Shown here piece after piece: positions 25,301 through 38,954 of a stretch of 64,000 bases of DNA. The position numbers were made by a program, and so were the translations under genes. Location: contig CP137324.1 of the NCBI GenBank assembly GCA_033182465.1, forward strand, positions 930,001 through 994,000. The letters run 5' to 3'. The notes below the pieces were generated by a model, which did no database searches, was not told the origin of the DNA, and saw only the letters and a list, made by a program, of their open reading frames with translations. Within the stretch, counting starts at the first letter, position 1. Each line of letters begins with the position of its first letter. The stretch is from Sanghuangporus weigelae (Eukaryota > Basidiomycota > Agaricomycetes > Hymenochaetales > Hymenochaetaceae).

Positions 25301-27809
25301 TACGCCATCTGTGGCCCAAGCGCTTTCCGTTCATTCACGCGCACCGTCAATGGCACCAGCTCCGTCTGCTCCGCACTCGCGTACCCCTTCGGCTGCGCCT
25401 GCGACTCCCCCCGCCGTATCTCGTGCTCCTTCAGCATCGCAAGTTCCGTCTGCTGTCCCGTCGCGTGCCCCGTCGGCCAGTGCTGCTGGCGCCGCTGCAT
25501 CATCATCTCCTGTCCCATCACGCGCACCTTCCTCGTCTGGACGTCCATCAATGAGCCGTGCCCCGTCGACTGGTTCGCGGGTACCTACGATTACACGCCA
25601 GAACTCCGTACGCAGCGGGTATGGCTCTCGCGCCCCATCGCAGATGGCTCCATTAGACGAGGGAGACCTCTACGTGCCAACTGAGCCTGACGTATCTGGC
25701 TCTGCAGCCGATTACTTCAACGGCACGCCTGCAGACGGTCTGGATGCTACGCGCACCCGCTCGCGGTCTATCTCGCCTGCACCACCACCTCCCGCAGAAC
25801 ATGTCGCGGCGGAAGAACCCCCGCAACCTCCTTCAAAGCGTGGAAGTTGGGAAGTTCCCTCCGTATCTGTGCTTCCGCCTATCGAAGAGAAGAAAGACGA
25901 GAAGGGATGGAGCTTGGGAGGAGGCGGATGGGGCTCGACGTTCGGCTCCAAGGGCATGCCCGCAGATGCAGGCGAACCGTTCATCCCTCCAGCCCCTGGC
26001 GGAACTAGCTGGGATGATCCTATCGAAGATCCTTCCGCACCCGGTGCATGGGAGGTCATTCCTCCAGCTGTTGAGCCTTCACCTCCTGCCGAAGCACCGG
26101 CGCCGCCGGAACCAGAAGTCATTGCTCCCCCTATCTCGAAGACCAGTTCCAGTCGCTCCGGAAAGAATAAGAAACAGCCCAAGGGTATTCTGAAGAACGG
26201 AAGCGCGAGCGCAAGGGCGGCGGAGGCGGAAGCGCAGGCGAAGGCCAGAGCCGAGGCAGAAGCGCGCGAGAGGGAGGAGGCTGAGGCCTACGCGAGAGCT
26301 GAAGCCGAAGCTCAAGAGGCTGCAAGACAGCAGGCAGAAGCGGAAGAGCAAACTAGGTGGGAAGCCGAACAGGCTAGGTTGCAGGCTGAAGCAGAAGAAC
26401 AAGCGAGATGGGAAGCTGAGCAAGCGCACTTGCAAGCTGAAGCGGAAGAAGAGGCACGTTTGCAAGCCGAGGCCGAGGAGAGAGCCCGGGAGGAGGACAG
26501 ACTTGAAGCCCAACGTCGTGCCCAGGAAGAAGAGGCCCGCCAGCTTGCTGAAAAGGAGAACAAGAAGCGCACAAAAGTTGAACAGCGTCGTGCTAAGGAA
26601 GCTGAAGCCGCGCGTATCGCTGCTGAGAAGGAAGCACAAGAGAAAGCCGAGACTGAAGCTCGTGAGAAGGCTGAGGCTGAGGCTCGTGCAAAGGCTGAGG
26701 AGGAGGCGGTGGCGGTGGCAGCAGCTGCTGCTGAAGCTGAAGCAAACGCGAAGGCAGAGGCAATGGCGGCGGCGGCGGCAGAAATTGCTGAAGCTGAAGC
26801 AAACGCGAAGGCAGAGGCAATGGCGGCTGCTTTAGCGGAAGCTGAGGCTGAAGCGAAGAGTAAAGAGGAAGAAGAGGCAGCTGCTAAGGCAAAAGCCGAC
26901 GCTGAAGCTGAAGCCGAGGCGAGTGCTGCAGATGGTGTTGCAGGTGAATTTGGTGCACCGGAACCGGCTCCCGCTACTGCTCCTTCCGCTCCTGCTGTCG
27001 ACGAAGAGAAAGTCAAGCTTGAAGCCGCTGTAGAGAAGGCCGAGAAAGACGTAGAGAAGGCAGAAGAGGAATTCAACGCAGCTGAAGTCAAATTATCGAA
27101 AGTTCCAAAACCGAAACCGAAGAAGGGCAAGAAGGCGGCGACGACCCAGTCCCCAGCTGAGAAGGCAGCAGAACGGGAGGTTGACAGAACGAAAGGGCTT
27201 CTTGACGCAGCCAAGGACAAATTGGAGAAAGCGAAAGCTGCGTTGGCGGCTCACGCACCGAAGGACGCTCCGGCAGCTTCTGCTGCTGATCCTCCGGCCG
27301 AGAATGCACCAGAGGAATATGTACAGGATCAGGAACCTGAGTCCGCACAGGAGCCTGAATTTGCACCTTCTCAACCGGCTACAAAGGGGAAGAAGAACAA
27401 GAAGAAGGGCAGGCAGACCACTCTCGAGCTCAGTGACGATAACGATGACAAGAAGCTGGATGAGCTCGCACCTCCTATCAGCAAAGTCTCATCGACCGCT
27501 AGTGGGAAGGGAAAGAAGAATACGTTCAGTTTTGCTGACTTCGGAGCTGATGATGAGGAAAACAAAGAGGAGGAATTTGCGCATCCGGTTGGCGGAAAGG
27601 GGAAGAATTCTTTTAGCTTCTCTGCTCTCGGCGGTGATGATGACGGACAGAAAAATGACGATGCAGAAGGCGGGAAAGAAGATGGCGGAGGCCTCAAGGA
27701 AGGTCTGTTTGGTGGATGGGGCAGCGGCAGCGGCGGTGGCGGAATCAGCTGGGGATTCGGTAACACTAGCAAGTCCGGAAGCAAACCAGCAGCCGGAGGC
27801 TGGTTTTAA
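22365..27809 (+). CDS. Hsp70-like (HSPA12-type) ATPase with ~1,000-residue repetitive C-terminal tail
   Basis: The N-terminal part is an actin/Hsp70-fold ATPase: phosphate-1 motif LVLAFDVGTTFSGVSYAFLD, YPGQEHVTGNTKIPSLLYYD, HPNGWEGAQQSRMRRAAISG, phosphate-2 motif GFIVADAGGGTLDVSSYIL and adenosine-motif region VWLVGGFAASPWLFSQLQQR. About nine introns interrupt it. After IEIHFGLTEFKARMKWNED the last intron (about 24627-24683) leads into one continuous frame to the stop at 27807-27809. This frame starts GKVRYGPATIVYNEKGV and runs straight into a tail with many HSRAPS/HSRTPS repeats (about 25160-25640), an Ala/Glu-rich long coiled coil (about 26190-26930), a Lys-rich helix (VEKAEKDVEKAEEEFNAAEV), two PPISK-S-S-SGK motifs and a Gly-rich end. 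Total about 1,620 residues. The ATPase family is common in basidiomycetes; the tail's role is unknown. It could be mis-split into two genes, but no stop or promoter separates the parts. Confidence 0.82.
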
Positions 27810-28854
27810 GCGCATCATTTCATCGCTGTCGTTATGGATTTCAAACCGGAATTATGCCTCTGAATATGCTTTCCCTCCTATATCGTTCATTTCTTCCTTT
27901 CTATGTTGCTTTCTTTCCTATGCAGTTTTCATTCTCACACCTCACACAAGTGTCTGGCAGGTGCCAGCTCTTCATACGAAACTCTAGATCTTCAGAGCTC
28001 AAAGTTTTCGTCCCTTTTGCATGCTCTCCATTTCACTTCACTTTGCTGCTGTAACCCGCATTCTCATCTTATCCGCCTACCCCTCCAATACTAATATCCT
28101 GACCTCCGCACGTTCTGTATTGATACCACTTGAGCTTCGCTGTAGCCCTTGTCGCTCTTCTCGACTTTCTTGTAGCGCTTTTCGATATGCTTGCTGTTTG
28201 TTGTTTTGTTCTTGTTGTTCGAGTGTTGAGTTGTAAGCTTTGTACATAGATGCAAATTCATTTTGGGTGTTTTGCTTTCGCCGTTCATTCTTGGTCCTTC
28301 TGTGGCAGAGACTACTGTGAAGATTCGCGAGCAGTTCATGTCGAAAGTTTGCGAATGTAATTTCGATCTCAGCAGTTGCGTGAGTACTGACACCCGGGAT
28401 TGCAGTTTTATCATGATCTCGATACGCTGACGCCTTGAGCAACAGTTAATATATCCAACTCAGCTGAAAAGGCCAGGTCAAATGTGACAAAACAGCCCGC
28501 TTGCGGCGCGAAGTGACGAGACATCGAAGTTACCCCAGGAGAGTGGCTCGAAATTGCTAAGACGAAGGTGACCGACTGAATAGCCTGAATGGCCTAAGGG
28601 ATAAGAAATGCGAGCTATAGGCCGTCACTCGTTTGCTTATTCCTGCGCCATAGAACCTCGCGCTTCCTCTCGCTGCTCATACGTTCATCGTGCTGATCCT
28701 ACAAATGGCAATGAGAATTACTAGAAAGGCGCATTCCTGTTGGTAAAAAAAAGCCGACCAACTTGAGTGGTCAAGCTCTGAGATTGAAGAGCTTATGTAT
28801 AACGAAGTTGAGCATGTGTAATGTTGGTGGGGGACTTCCTGGTAGGAGGTTTGC
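27810..28854. other. 3' flank region, no supported gene
   Basis: About 1 kb follows the Hsp70-like gene. It is T-rich on the plus strand near 28190-28230, as in fungal 3' UTRs. A minus-strand open frame at 28077-28442 has no ATG at its start and is rich in Gln/Asn only because it mirrors that T-rich stretch, so I leave it uncalled. Confidence 0.5.
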
Positions 28855-29556
28855 TTAATCGTAAAATGGAGTTGATGCACCAAACGTTGAGAGGTCCTTC
28901 AGTATTCCTTCTGTAGCTTGCTGTATGTTCCTACGCACGCCAGTGTCGTAGTTCTCGAGATTACCATCTGCTTCTTTCAAACCTCTTCGCGTTTGTAATA
29001 GGTGGTATGCGGACTCGTGATAGTGCAATAGTTCCGACAATTGATTAGATCGCGGCCGCATCAAAACTACCTTTATCCAGAGTAGAGAACTTGAGACGAT
29101 CGGGATGGTGCAGTGTAATAAAGTCTCCCTACCGTCATCTAAAGTACGTGAGCTGTTGGTGTGCAGGAGAAGTCCGCTACGACAGACCAGAAATTGCTCG
29201 ATATGCAACAAATAGGACGAATTCGCATGTCGCCGTTTCGGTAGAGTAGCTACATTTTCAAATCAATGTTCTTATCTCGCTCGGCCAACGTCGGTGTAGT
29301 GATTTCTACGAAAGTCTTTTCCGTACTCGCTCGAACTTTGGCATCCTTCGTTAAAGCATCTTCTGGAGGTTCCGTAGCTGATCCCTATGTGAAAGATCCA
29401 AACGAAAACGAATTGAACGACAGGTTCCACATGGTGTTCTATTTCATTATAGAGTAGAGTATGCACCTGTTGATTGGTTTTGCGCAGCCTTTTAGGTTTC
29501 CATTCTATACCGAGGTTCTGCAAGCGCTGCTTTGTGTATCTTTTGACCCGAGGCAT
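28855..29556 (-). CDS. Small uncharacterised protein
   Basis: Not recognised. From ATG 29554-29556 the frame reads MPRVKRYTKQRLQNLGIEWK then PKRLRKTNQQ. A possible 80-nt intron (GTGCAT donor, CATAG acceptor) joins to GSATEPPEDALTKDAKVRAS and TEKTFVEITTPTLAERDKNI. A second intron (weak GTAGCT donor, CGTAG acceptor) joins to GLLLHTNSSRTLDDGRETLL and HCTIPIVSSSLLWIK. A further 57-nt stretch could be either coding or a third intron, as it keeps the frame. The end is SAYHLLQTRRGLKEADGNLE, NYDTGVRRNIQQATEGIL, STFGASTPFYD and TAA at 28855-28857. Length is about 160-180 residues: basic N-terminus, helical C-terminus. The smooth protein-like joins favour a real gene, but the donors are weak. Confidence 0.5.
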
Positions 29557-30484
29557 AACTATAGTATAGAGATGGTTGTTTTTGTTTTGAACAGATGTGA
29601 TGGCCTAACGCGACTTGACGCGTTTGTTACGTAAGAGTCACATGGAACTCGAGCTTGACAGGACAGAAGCATCAATCCATGTAAGAGATCACAGTGCAGT
29701 TTCATAGGCAAGCCTGTTAGCCTGAGCATAGGAGATAAATGGACCACGAGTAAGACATGAATGAGTGTTATTTGAGCTTGTAAAAAGCAGCTTATGTCAC
29801 ACAGCGATGCTTTCTACCTATAAAGTAGTCTGATTTCGACAGTATAAAAATCTGAAGCGCATACAATATGATCTAGAACGAGGTCAGCTCAAGAGATAAA
29901 TTTGCGAACGAAATTTGGTGACGCCGAGTACTGGAACTTCCAGTGCCTTCCGAACTGGTGACCGCTTAGGAAAACCGGGAAAAGCCGACTTCCAGTCCAA
30001 AGTATATCACAATCCCGCTGTACGCAGCATCAAAGTGAGTGCATTGTCTTGCTCAAGCATGGGCCATGGAAGCTGGGCGACCCCTTGTGTCTTGTCTAAA
30101 ATGGAGACCGCAAAACAAAGCACTGCGTTACTGTGACTGATTATGAAGGACACGAGGCGCAGAAGCGGTATATCGAAGGTTGCTATGTGACTGTCACGCG
30201 TGTACCCGTGGCTAGATTGCCAGTATCGCAAGTTTGTTTTCACCCCGACCTCCAATTTCCGTGCTCTCATCCCGACTGCGATCTGCCCCGTGCTCACGAT
30301 TCATCGACGTTTTACTCACATCCCGCGCGACTTACGCCTTGAACTAACATTGCATCACTGTGCGTCGTCGTGCAGACTGTCCCGAGGTGAGTCCGCACGT
30401 GCTGGGCATGTTTTTGAGGAGATATAGAGCTTACACGCGCTGGACACGCTCTGTTCGTCAGTTTTCCTGGCCTGAACGAGGTTA
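29557..30484. other. Divergent intergenic region (small gene / SUN gene)
   Basis: About 0.9 kb lies between the start of the small leftward gene and the SUN-domain gene. Apart from the cell-cycle-box-like word near 29618, no conserved frame, repeat or RNA gene is visible. Confidence 0.45.
29618..29623. promoter_or_regulatory. MluI cell-cycle box (ACGCGT) upstream of small gene
   Basis: An ACGCGT lies about 62 bp upstream of the ATG of the small uncharacterised gene, with a second ACGCGA-like word at about 29608. In yeasts such sites bind MBF and mark G1/S genes. A single hexamer can occur by chance. Confidence 0.25.
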
Positions 30485-33400
30485 ATGTCATTCTCGAGCA
30501 CACCGCTCGGTCAAGACAGACGTCTGGATCATCAGGCTTTCCTCAAGGGCCAACCTTACACCCTCGGTACTAACAACCCCCCTAAACGCGTCCCGTCCAT
30601 CACTCATCCGGTCCCTATATCATACGCATACGGGTACGTCCATATCTCCCACTTTCTTCTTCAGCCATGTTTCCTTGTGACAGATCTCGCTCATGCCGTT
30701 CTTCTCCCATATGCACATGCAGGGCCCCAACTCTGGCTGCGCGCTCCGCAAAGCCACCTTCCTCATCCAACCAGATCGGTCGGCGCCAAGGCACTGACGA
30801 CAGCGAGGAGGAAAACCGTCGCGCGCGCTACACTCAACTTAAACAGCGTAACGAGACTCTTGCTAACCGTCCAGGTTCGTCTCTTGGTCCAGGAGTCATC
30901 ACCACTCCCCCTCTCCCCAACGAGGCCACGCTCAACCCGACTTCAGTTAACATAGCAAGCGCATTTAACGTAGCTGCAGCGTCGTACACTATGACGTCTA
31001 CAGCAAACCAATGGACAAGCAGCCGCGCTAATCTTCCGCGTAGCACCTCTGTTGAATACGAGCAGCAGTCCCACACGAATGTGAGCCGTCGTCTTCCAGT
31101 CCCATCGAGGCAAGGTACTGGGTCCAAGCCACCTTCGAGTGCGAAATCCGTTCCTAATATCCGTGGCTCGGATGCAGAAAATGATCGCTCGGGCGATTCA
31201 GTCGGTCCCAACGGACGAGGCAAAAGCCCATTCGAGCACATCTCCGAGTATGCGCAACGAGCTGTATCTCAAGCTACTTTCTTGATGCGCCAGCGATCAC
31301 AAGAGCCTGAAGATGTCCGCCCTCCATCTCGTCAGGCTACTGACACAACTCTCGTCCCGCAAAATAATAGCAACAGTTACGATTATGCTGAGGAGGAAGA
31401 GGAGTTCCAGGAGATCGAGAAGTCCTCGAGGAAGCCTAATTCGTCGGCCCCTAAGCGTAATAGGATGTCCGTGGACAATAAGGCTTATCGGCCCACTGCT
31501 TCAGATGAAGAAGAGGAGACTGATGAAGGTTCCGTTGACGGTCGTAGGGGCCGGAGACGGAGGAAGAAGAGAGAGAGCGGAGGAGGACCCCTAACGAATA
31601 TGCCGGCCATTCATTACGATAAGCGAAGAAAGAGAAAGGGACGTCTTGGCAAGGCAGGTGAAGAGGATGTCAGTGTAGAGGACGACCAGGAGCAGTCTCG
31701 GACTAGTGATCAGGTCGGATTGGCTTCCAGATTCTGTGTCATTTCGATTAATTTGATTTTATATTCCTTAGCAGGCTCGCCGTTCGGTAACTCCACAACA
31801 ACGCCAACCGTCTCTTCCGCGTAGTTCGGTGCCTCTTGATAGCTCGCGAAGTTATAGTCATAATGGCCAGCCCAACGGCTTCGACTTGGAAACTGGCCTA
31901 GATTCTATTCCCGAAGTCGATGAGATGACTGTCCTGCAGCCTGAAAAGGAAGATCTTAAGGCTTCCGCTAAGCAACGCCCTCGGTCTCGATCGCGCTCGC
32001 GGACGCGGCCAGCTCGTCAATCTGCTATCGGTGGTCCCCTTGGGACGTTGGTCAATGTTCTTGTCCGGCTCTTCGCAGTGTTCTTCCTCTTCCTTGGACG
32101 TCTTATCGGATTCATATTTAGCGTGGTCGTTCGGGAGCCATTGCTATTCATTCGACGGCACAACGTACTTCCGCGGCTAGGCAAGTACGCGGTTCTTGGA
32201 GTCGTCCTTTATCTGGCGATGAGGACTTTGAAAGGTTTTGACGTCTCCAGTGTCCTCAACTCCATTGGCTACCACACACCCTTTGTTGCTCCTGACGTAC
32301 CGCCGGAAAGTATCGATGAGCTGACCTCGAGGCTGTTGAAGCTCGAGAACATGTTTGTTGGTCTACAATCGGATGCGGTGAATGATCGTAACCGGTTCTA
32401 CAACGATGCCCGTAAGACTCAGGAGGTTGCTGCTCATCTGATTCAGCTACAGAGCCGGGTCGATAAAGAGCTCACCCGCATGCAAAAGTCCGGAGAAGAC
32501 GCTCAGAGTTCTACTTTCAAGGGCCTTGAAGGCATCCAACGCGAGGTCCGCGCGCTTCAGGTGCAACAGTCGGAGCTATCCTCACGGACAGAATTTCCGA
32601 AGAGCGACGAAGAAGCGAGAGTGAAACTTCGTGCATTCGAGGAGAGACTTGGCTCCGTCGAAGGCGGAGTCAAAGAGGCTCTTGAGCTAAGCCAGAATGT
32701 AGCAAAGGCGGGATCTGCCGTTGTCGGTGCCGGATCTGCTTCTCATTGGTGGTCGAAGCTTGGCAGTGGCTCAACAACAGGACTGACGATAAAGGCAGGC
32801 GACGGCTCGGACGTGACGCAACTTATCGGGCAGATGGTCGATCAGGCTCTCATACATCGTACTGCAGATGGCATTGCGCGACTTGACTATGCATTGAGCT
32901 CAGGGGGCGCGTATGTCATTCCTTCCCTCACGTCGCCGACTCTAGAGATTAGGTCAAATTATTTCTTTGGTCTCATCTCTGGCTCATCGGTACATGCACG
33001 ATCACCGGTCACTGCCTTACACCATGAGACAGCTCTGGGTTACTGCTGGCCATTCGCAGGTTCGCAAGGCCACCTTGGGGTCAAACTTGCTACACCAGTT
33101 CGGATTACGGACTTTACGATTGACCATGTACCGCGGTCGGTCGCACACGACATGCGACCTGCACCCCGACATATGGAGGTCTGGGGTCTCGTTGAGGGCA
33201 AGGACAATCTTGAAAAGCTACGCGCTTACCGTGCAGGTTTGGAAGTCGGGCGTAAAGCTGCAGAAGTCGAAGGTCAATCCTTACCAGGAGACCCTCCTCG
33301 TCCTTCGAGCCTTCCCAAGAACGCCGAATACATGCGGATTGGCTCTTTCATGTACGACATCAACGACCCGCATAACATTCAGACGTTCAGTGTGCCAGAT

Positions 33401-33541
33401 GAGGTGAAGGAGCTCGGCATCGACTTTGGCATTGTCGTGTTATTTGTCAACGATAATTGGGGTATGAAGGAGTTTACGTGTCTATATCGATTCCGTGTAC
33501 ACGGTGAACGCAAACTCGAGCTTCCTGCGCCGGATCCTTGA
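30485..33541 (+). CDS. SUN-domain nuclear envelope protein (Sad1/UNC-84 family)
   Basis: An inner-nuclear-membrane protein that pairs with KASH proteins to link nucleus and cytoskeleton. Three exons: the first (ATG 30485) ends SYAYG and joins after an 86-nt intron to APTLAARSAKPPSSS. A short intron at about 31715-31772 joins SRTSDQ to ARRSVTPQQRQ. The N-terminal half is nucleoplasmic, Ser/Pro and charge rich (DYAEEEEEFQEIEKSSRKP, RRGRRRRKKRES, RPRSRSRSRTRPAR). Hydrophobic stretches LVNVLVRLFAVFFLFLGRLI and GKYAVLGVVLYLAMRTL cross or line the membrane. A lumenal coiled coil (LTSRLLKLENMFVGLQ, QLQSRVDKELTRMQKSG) leads to the SUN domain: RLDYALSSGGAYVIPSLTSP, LGYCWPFAGSQGHLGVKLAT, FTIDHVPRSVAHDMRPAPRH, VLFVNDNWGMKEFTCLYRFR and VHGERK. 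About 970 residues. Confidence 0.93.
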
Positions 33542-34039
33542 TGTTATCTTCGCTACGTATCTTCATCCCATTTCGGTTGGCAATCTTGGCATTATTCTCA
33601 GCACGTATCTACTCTACTTTTACCGTATTTTATTTCCCTATCCGTTTCTATTCTCTCTGGCGTTGTGTTTTCTTTGCTGTCCTCGATTCGTTCTCGCGGT
33701 ACCTTTTTTTTCTCTCTCTTCGCTCCTCCCCGCTCTTCACGATTTTCTTTTCTGTTTCTCTGTGTCGCTTAATTATTTTGCTGTGATGTCCATGCAAGCA
33801 TATTTCTGGATCTTAGAAAGCAATCATGTACGATGGACAAAACAGGCATGTATATCTGTATTAGTTTATTAGAACAAGCCTTGACCTTTTTCCTGGGTGG
33901 GCCTGGTAGAATGAAAGACGCATTTTCCTCATAATTCCGTTTTGTCTGCTGATTCGAGATACTTTGCTTGAACACGCAAATGCAACGCAAGATATACAGT
34001 ATACATATATACGTAAATGTGATGATATACTTATCGGAC
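33542..34039. other. Convergent 3' flanks
   Basis: About 0.5 kb of pyrimidine-rich DNA lies between the ends of the SUN gene and of the leftward peptidase gene. No coding or repeat signal is visible. Confidence 0.5.
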
Positions 34040-35916
<1,877 letters not shown>

Positions 35917-36215
35917 GGTTGATAGATGGACGCGGTGAGAACGGAAAGCAAGCCTGAGAGAGAAGAGGATAGAGGACATGATGAGGTAACGTGACTGCCT
36001 GAATCCTTCCTTGGCTCCGCTACTACTAATAGTACTGCTACTCTCTTGATTGCTTCAGAGGGTACACGAATTCACCTATACCCAGTGCGATTCACTGCAC
36101 CAAGGAAACAAAAGATATGATCAACACGAATTGAGCGAGTCATCAACACTCGGAAGTGATGCCAACACCCTGGACTAGTCACCGTACCAGTGTGGCAGTG
36201 TATTGCATATATGAA

Positions 36216-36860
36216 TAAGGTAGGGAAAGTATAAACTCGACCAACCGTGACGCGACGCGCCTTACCCCTTTTGGTCATCCACCCTCCCACAACATCTCAA
36301 CGGAAATACACACAACTCAACACCTCAAATGAAAATTCTGACTTCGTACATTTGTAGGGGGGATCCATACCTACATTTTGTTGGTTTTATTTCCTAAAAA
36401 TATGGTCATTTGAGCTTCCTATTTAGGAAAGAATCCTGACTTTATAAAAAAAAAGTTACTCAGAATGTCTTTTCCGCATGTTTTGGCACAACTTGAAAAT
36501 TTTTGACTTACATTTTTGCCGCTTACATATGCAAAATTATTATGTAAAACTAGCATTTGTCATACACTTGTCATGTATTTGTCATGTATTTGTCATACCC
36601 AAATCGAGTAGTTTTACTTGAAGGTCCAGCAAAGCATAGAGAAGCCTCCCAGAGGCTTCAAACCAGCTCTAGGAAGCTAATTTACATTTGTAGAGCTTCA
36701 AAGATGTGAGTTTCAAGGGAAATAGAACAAAAGTCCTGGGTTGGGTCAACCAGACTTCAGATTTTGCCGCAGGGTCCTTCCAAATCGGGTTAGATCAGGG
36801 TTCATCAGGGTCATCAGTCACATGTGACAGGTTGGTCGAGTTTATACTTTCCCTACCTTA
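36216..36860. mobile_element. MITE-like element with 29-bp terminal inverted repeats and TA duplication
   Basis: The left arm at 36218-36246 (begins AGGTAGGGAAAGTATAAAC) recurs as its exact reverse complement at 36830-36858 (ends ACTTTCCCTACCT). Both ends are flanked outside by TA (36216-36217 and 36859-36860), the target duplication of Tc1/mariner-type transposons. The 641-bp element encodes no transposase. Its interior is AT-rich and includes a short tandem array of a TTGTCATGTA-type unit at about 36556-36597. It lies in the shared promoter region between the leftward peptidase and the rightward DUF4139 gene, ending 55 bp before the latter's ATG. Identity of the arms suggests fairly recent insertion. 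Confidence 0.75.
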
Positions 36861-36913
36861 TATATTGAAAGCCATGGGGCATCTGAACTAGATATCGCAC
36901 TCAGTTTCGTACT

Positions 36914-38954
36914 ATGGCCATCTCAATCGACGCATCCCAGCACCTCATCAAAGCCGTTACGGTCTTCAGCTCGCGCAAGGCTGAAGTCATTCGGACTTTC
37001 TCCGTCGAGCTCGCAGCGGGGCAAAACGAGCTCTCGATTACCTCGCTCCCGTCCTGCATCGACACGGAGTCCGCGCGCGTCACCGGTCTTGGCGATGCTG
37101 TCCTCTTTGATGTCGTATGCACAGTCGACGATGCCCGAGACGTCGATGACACGAAAAGTGCTACGTTGAATGAGCTTGAGCGCCGTCGCTTCACTCTGGA
37201 GAGCGAAAAGACTCTCAGAAACAAAGCTGCGGATATTTTGATGCAGTATGGGCGTTCATTGAGCGCCGAGTACAGCACCACAAATGGCGTCGAATCATTC
37301 CTTGATTCTTTTGTGCGCCGCGGTTCGGTCGTGCTCAAGGAAGTCGAGACCCTGGACGAGCAGATCGCGCAGTTGGGAAAGGAAATTGCTAAGGAACAGC
37401 GGAAGATTCAAAAGGAACGCCAGAAAGCTGAGACCCTCGGGCGCGTCTCTGCGGTCATCATGGCGAAGCGTGCGGGTAAAGCTGAAATAACCCTGACCTA
37501 CAGTGAGTGCCTTAAGCATCGATTCAATTCCTTACTAACCTCGTCTCCAGTGGTTAGCCACGCGACATGGTCCCCCTCATATGACCTTCGAGCGACAACG
37601 GAAGATGGCAAGCCATCCGGAACAGTTTCATTGCATTACCGGGCCTCCATCCAGCAGAACACTGGCGAGGACTGGCGAGACACAGCTGTTACGGTCAGCA
37701 CTGCAAAGCCAGGGAGCTGGTCAACAATTCCCGCCTTGCGTGCTATGAAGATATCTCCTGCTCCTCGGGAAGCTGCTACATATAGGAGTAAGAATACTAA
37801 TGCAGGAAGCTTCGGCAACAAGCCTCCTCCTCCACCTCCTCCAGCAAGGACGATGGCTCGTGCGACAGGCGGATTTGTCCCTCGTCCTGCTGCCCCTGCT
37901 GCCCCTCCGGCTCCTACGGTATTCGGTTCGTTTGGCCAGTCATCGGCACTTACTGCTGTTGCCGCGGTGTCAGATGTACCTCGGGGTACCGGAGAGGGTT
38001 GGACTACTCTTGGCGATGAGGATTATGATTCTGATGAGGTGGCAGATGAAGAACGCTTTGGTACCTGGACGGAGACCAAGGCAGTTGTTACGGAAAGCGC
38101 TGTGTCGAGTTCATTCAGGATCGAGGGAAACTGCACGATTCCGAGCGAGCCGACTGCGCATAAAGTTGCTATCGCGATTTTATCATTTGCCGCGAAAGTA
38201 CACTACATCACAGTTCCTCGCTCCGCACCTATGTCATTTTTGCAGGTATGCTTCAATCAAGTACTATTTTACTTGACGAAGTTCTTACTCTTTCCGTATT
38301 TGTAGTGCGAGGTGAAGAATACTAGCGAGTATCGTCTACTCCCCGGTTCCGTCAACGTCTTTTTGGACAACAGCCCTGTCTCAAGGACTACCATTAATGT
38401 ATGTGCTTAATTTTGCAATCGTAAATAGGATGTACTCACTTATTATTCTATAGGACGTAAGCAGAGAGGAAGTCTTCAAGTGCACTCTTGGACCGGACCC
38501 TTCTTTGCGTGTCAAGTGCACGCGGTTGCCACCTGTTGTCTCGTCCTCTGGGTCGGCATATGCGGCACAGACGACTGTGACGACGTACAAGATCGCTACG
38601 ACAGTGACCAACGGACATGGTTTCGCAGTCAAGGGCGTGCAAGTCCGAGACTGTGCACCCAACGTCGGACAAACTTCTCAGAATGCGAGTGGACCTGGAA
38701 TTAAGGTCGTGATTAAGCGTCCAGAAGGCCTAGGCGAGGCGTCACCTGAAGCGCTTGTTGACATCCCGAAGGTATCATCAAGTTCTACTTGTTCTGTGAA
38801 GGTTAGGTGGAAGGGTGATGGCGGCGAGAAGGAGGGCAAGTACGTCTGGCTTGTGGATTTGGGTGCAGGAGAGGAGGTGAAGCTGGAGGCCGAATACGAG
38901 GTACGGGCCCCTGCAGATTTTACATGGCAGCTTCTGGAGGACTTTAGCCATTGA
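36914..38954 (+). CDS. DUF4140/DUF4139 (mucoidy inhibitor A-like) protein
   Basis: A conserved fungal and bacterial protein of unknown biochemical role. Four exons from ATG 36914. The N-terminal DUF4140 domain is seen as HLIKAVTVFSSRKAEVIRTF, SITSLPSCIDTESARVTGLG and VVCTVDDARDVDDTK. A coiled coil follows (LDEQIAQLGKEIAKEQRKIQ). The DUF4139 domain starts with ATWSPSYDLRATTEDGKPSG, LHYRASIQQNTGEDWRDTAV and TVSTAKPG. It is interrupted by a proline-rich linker (NKPPPPPPPARTMARATGG) and an acidic stretch, then resumes SFRIEGNCTIPSEPTAHKVA and TVPRSAPMSFLQ. Exons 3 and 4 give EVKNTSEYRLLPGSVNVFLD, FKCTLGPDPSLRVKCTRLPP and the end FTWQLLEDFSH. About 620 residues. A MITE-like element ends 55 bp upstream of the ATG, so its 5' UTR or promoter may include transposon sequence. 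Confidence 0.88.

Noticed and set aside
26312-27220. 302-codon Ala/Ser-rich minus-strand frame inside the Hsp70-like tail
   Set aside because: Antisense shadow of the Ala/Glu coiled-coil coding sequence; the plus-strand frame is continuous with a real domain.
28077-28442. 120-codon minus-strand frame rich in Gln/Asn
   Set aside because: It starts with TTG, lacks splice partners and mirrors a T-rich 3' UTR stretch of the Hsp70-like gene.
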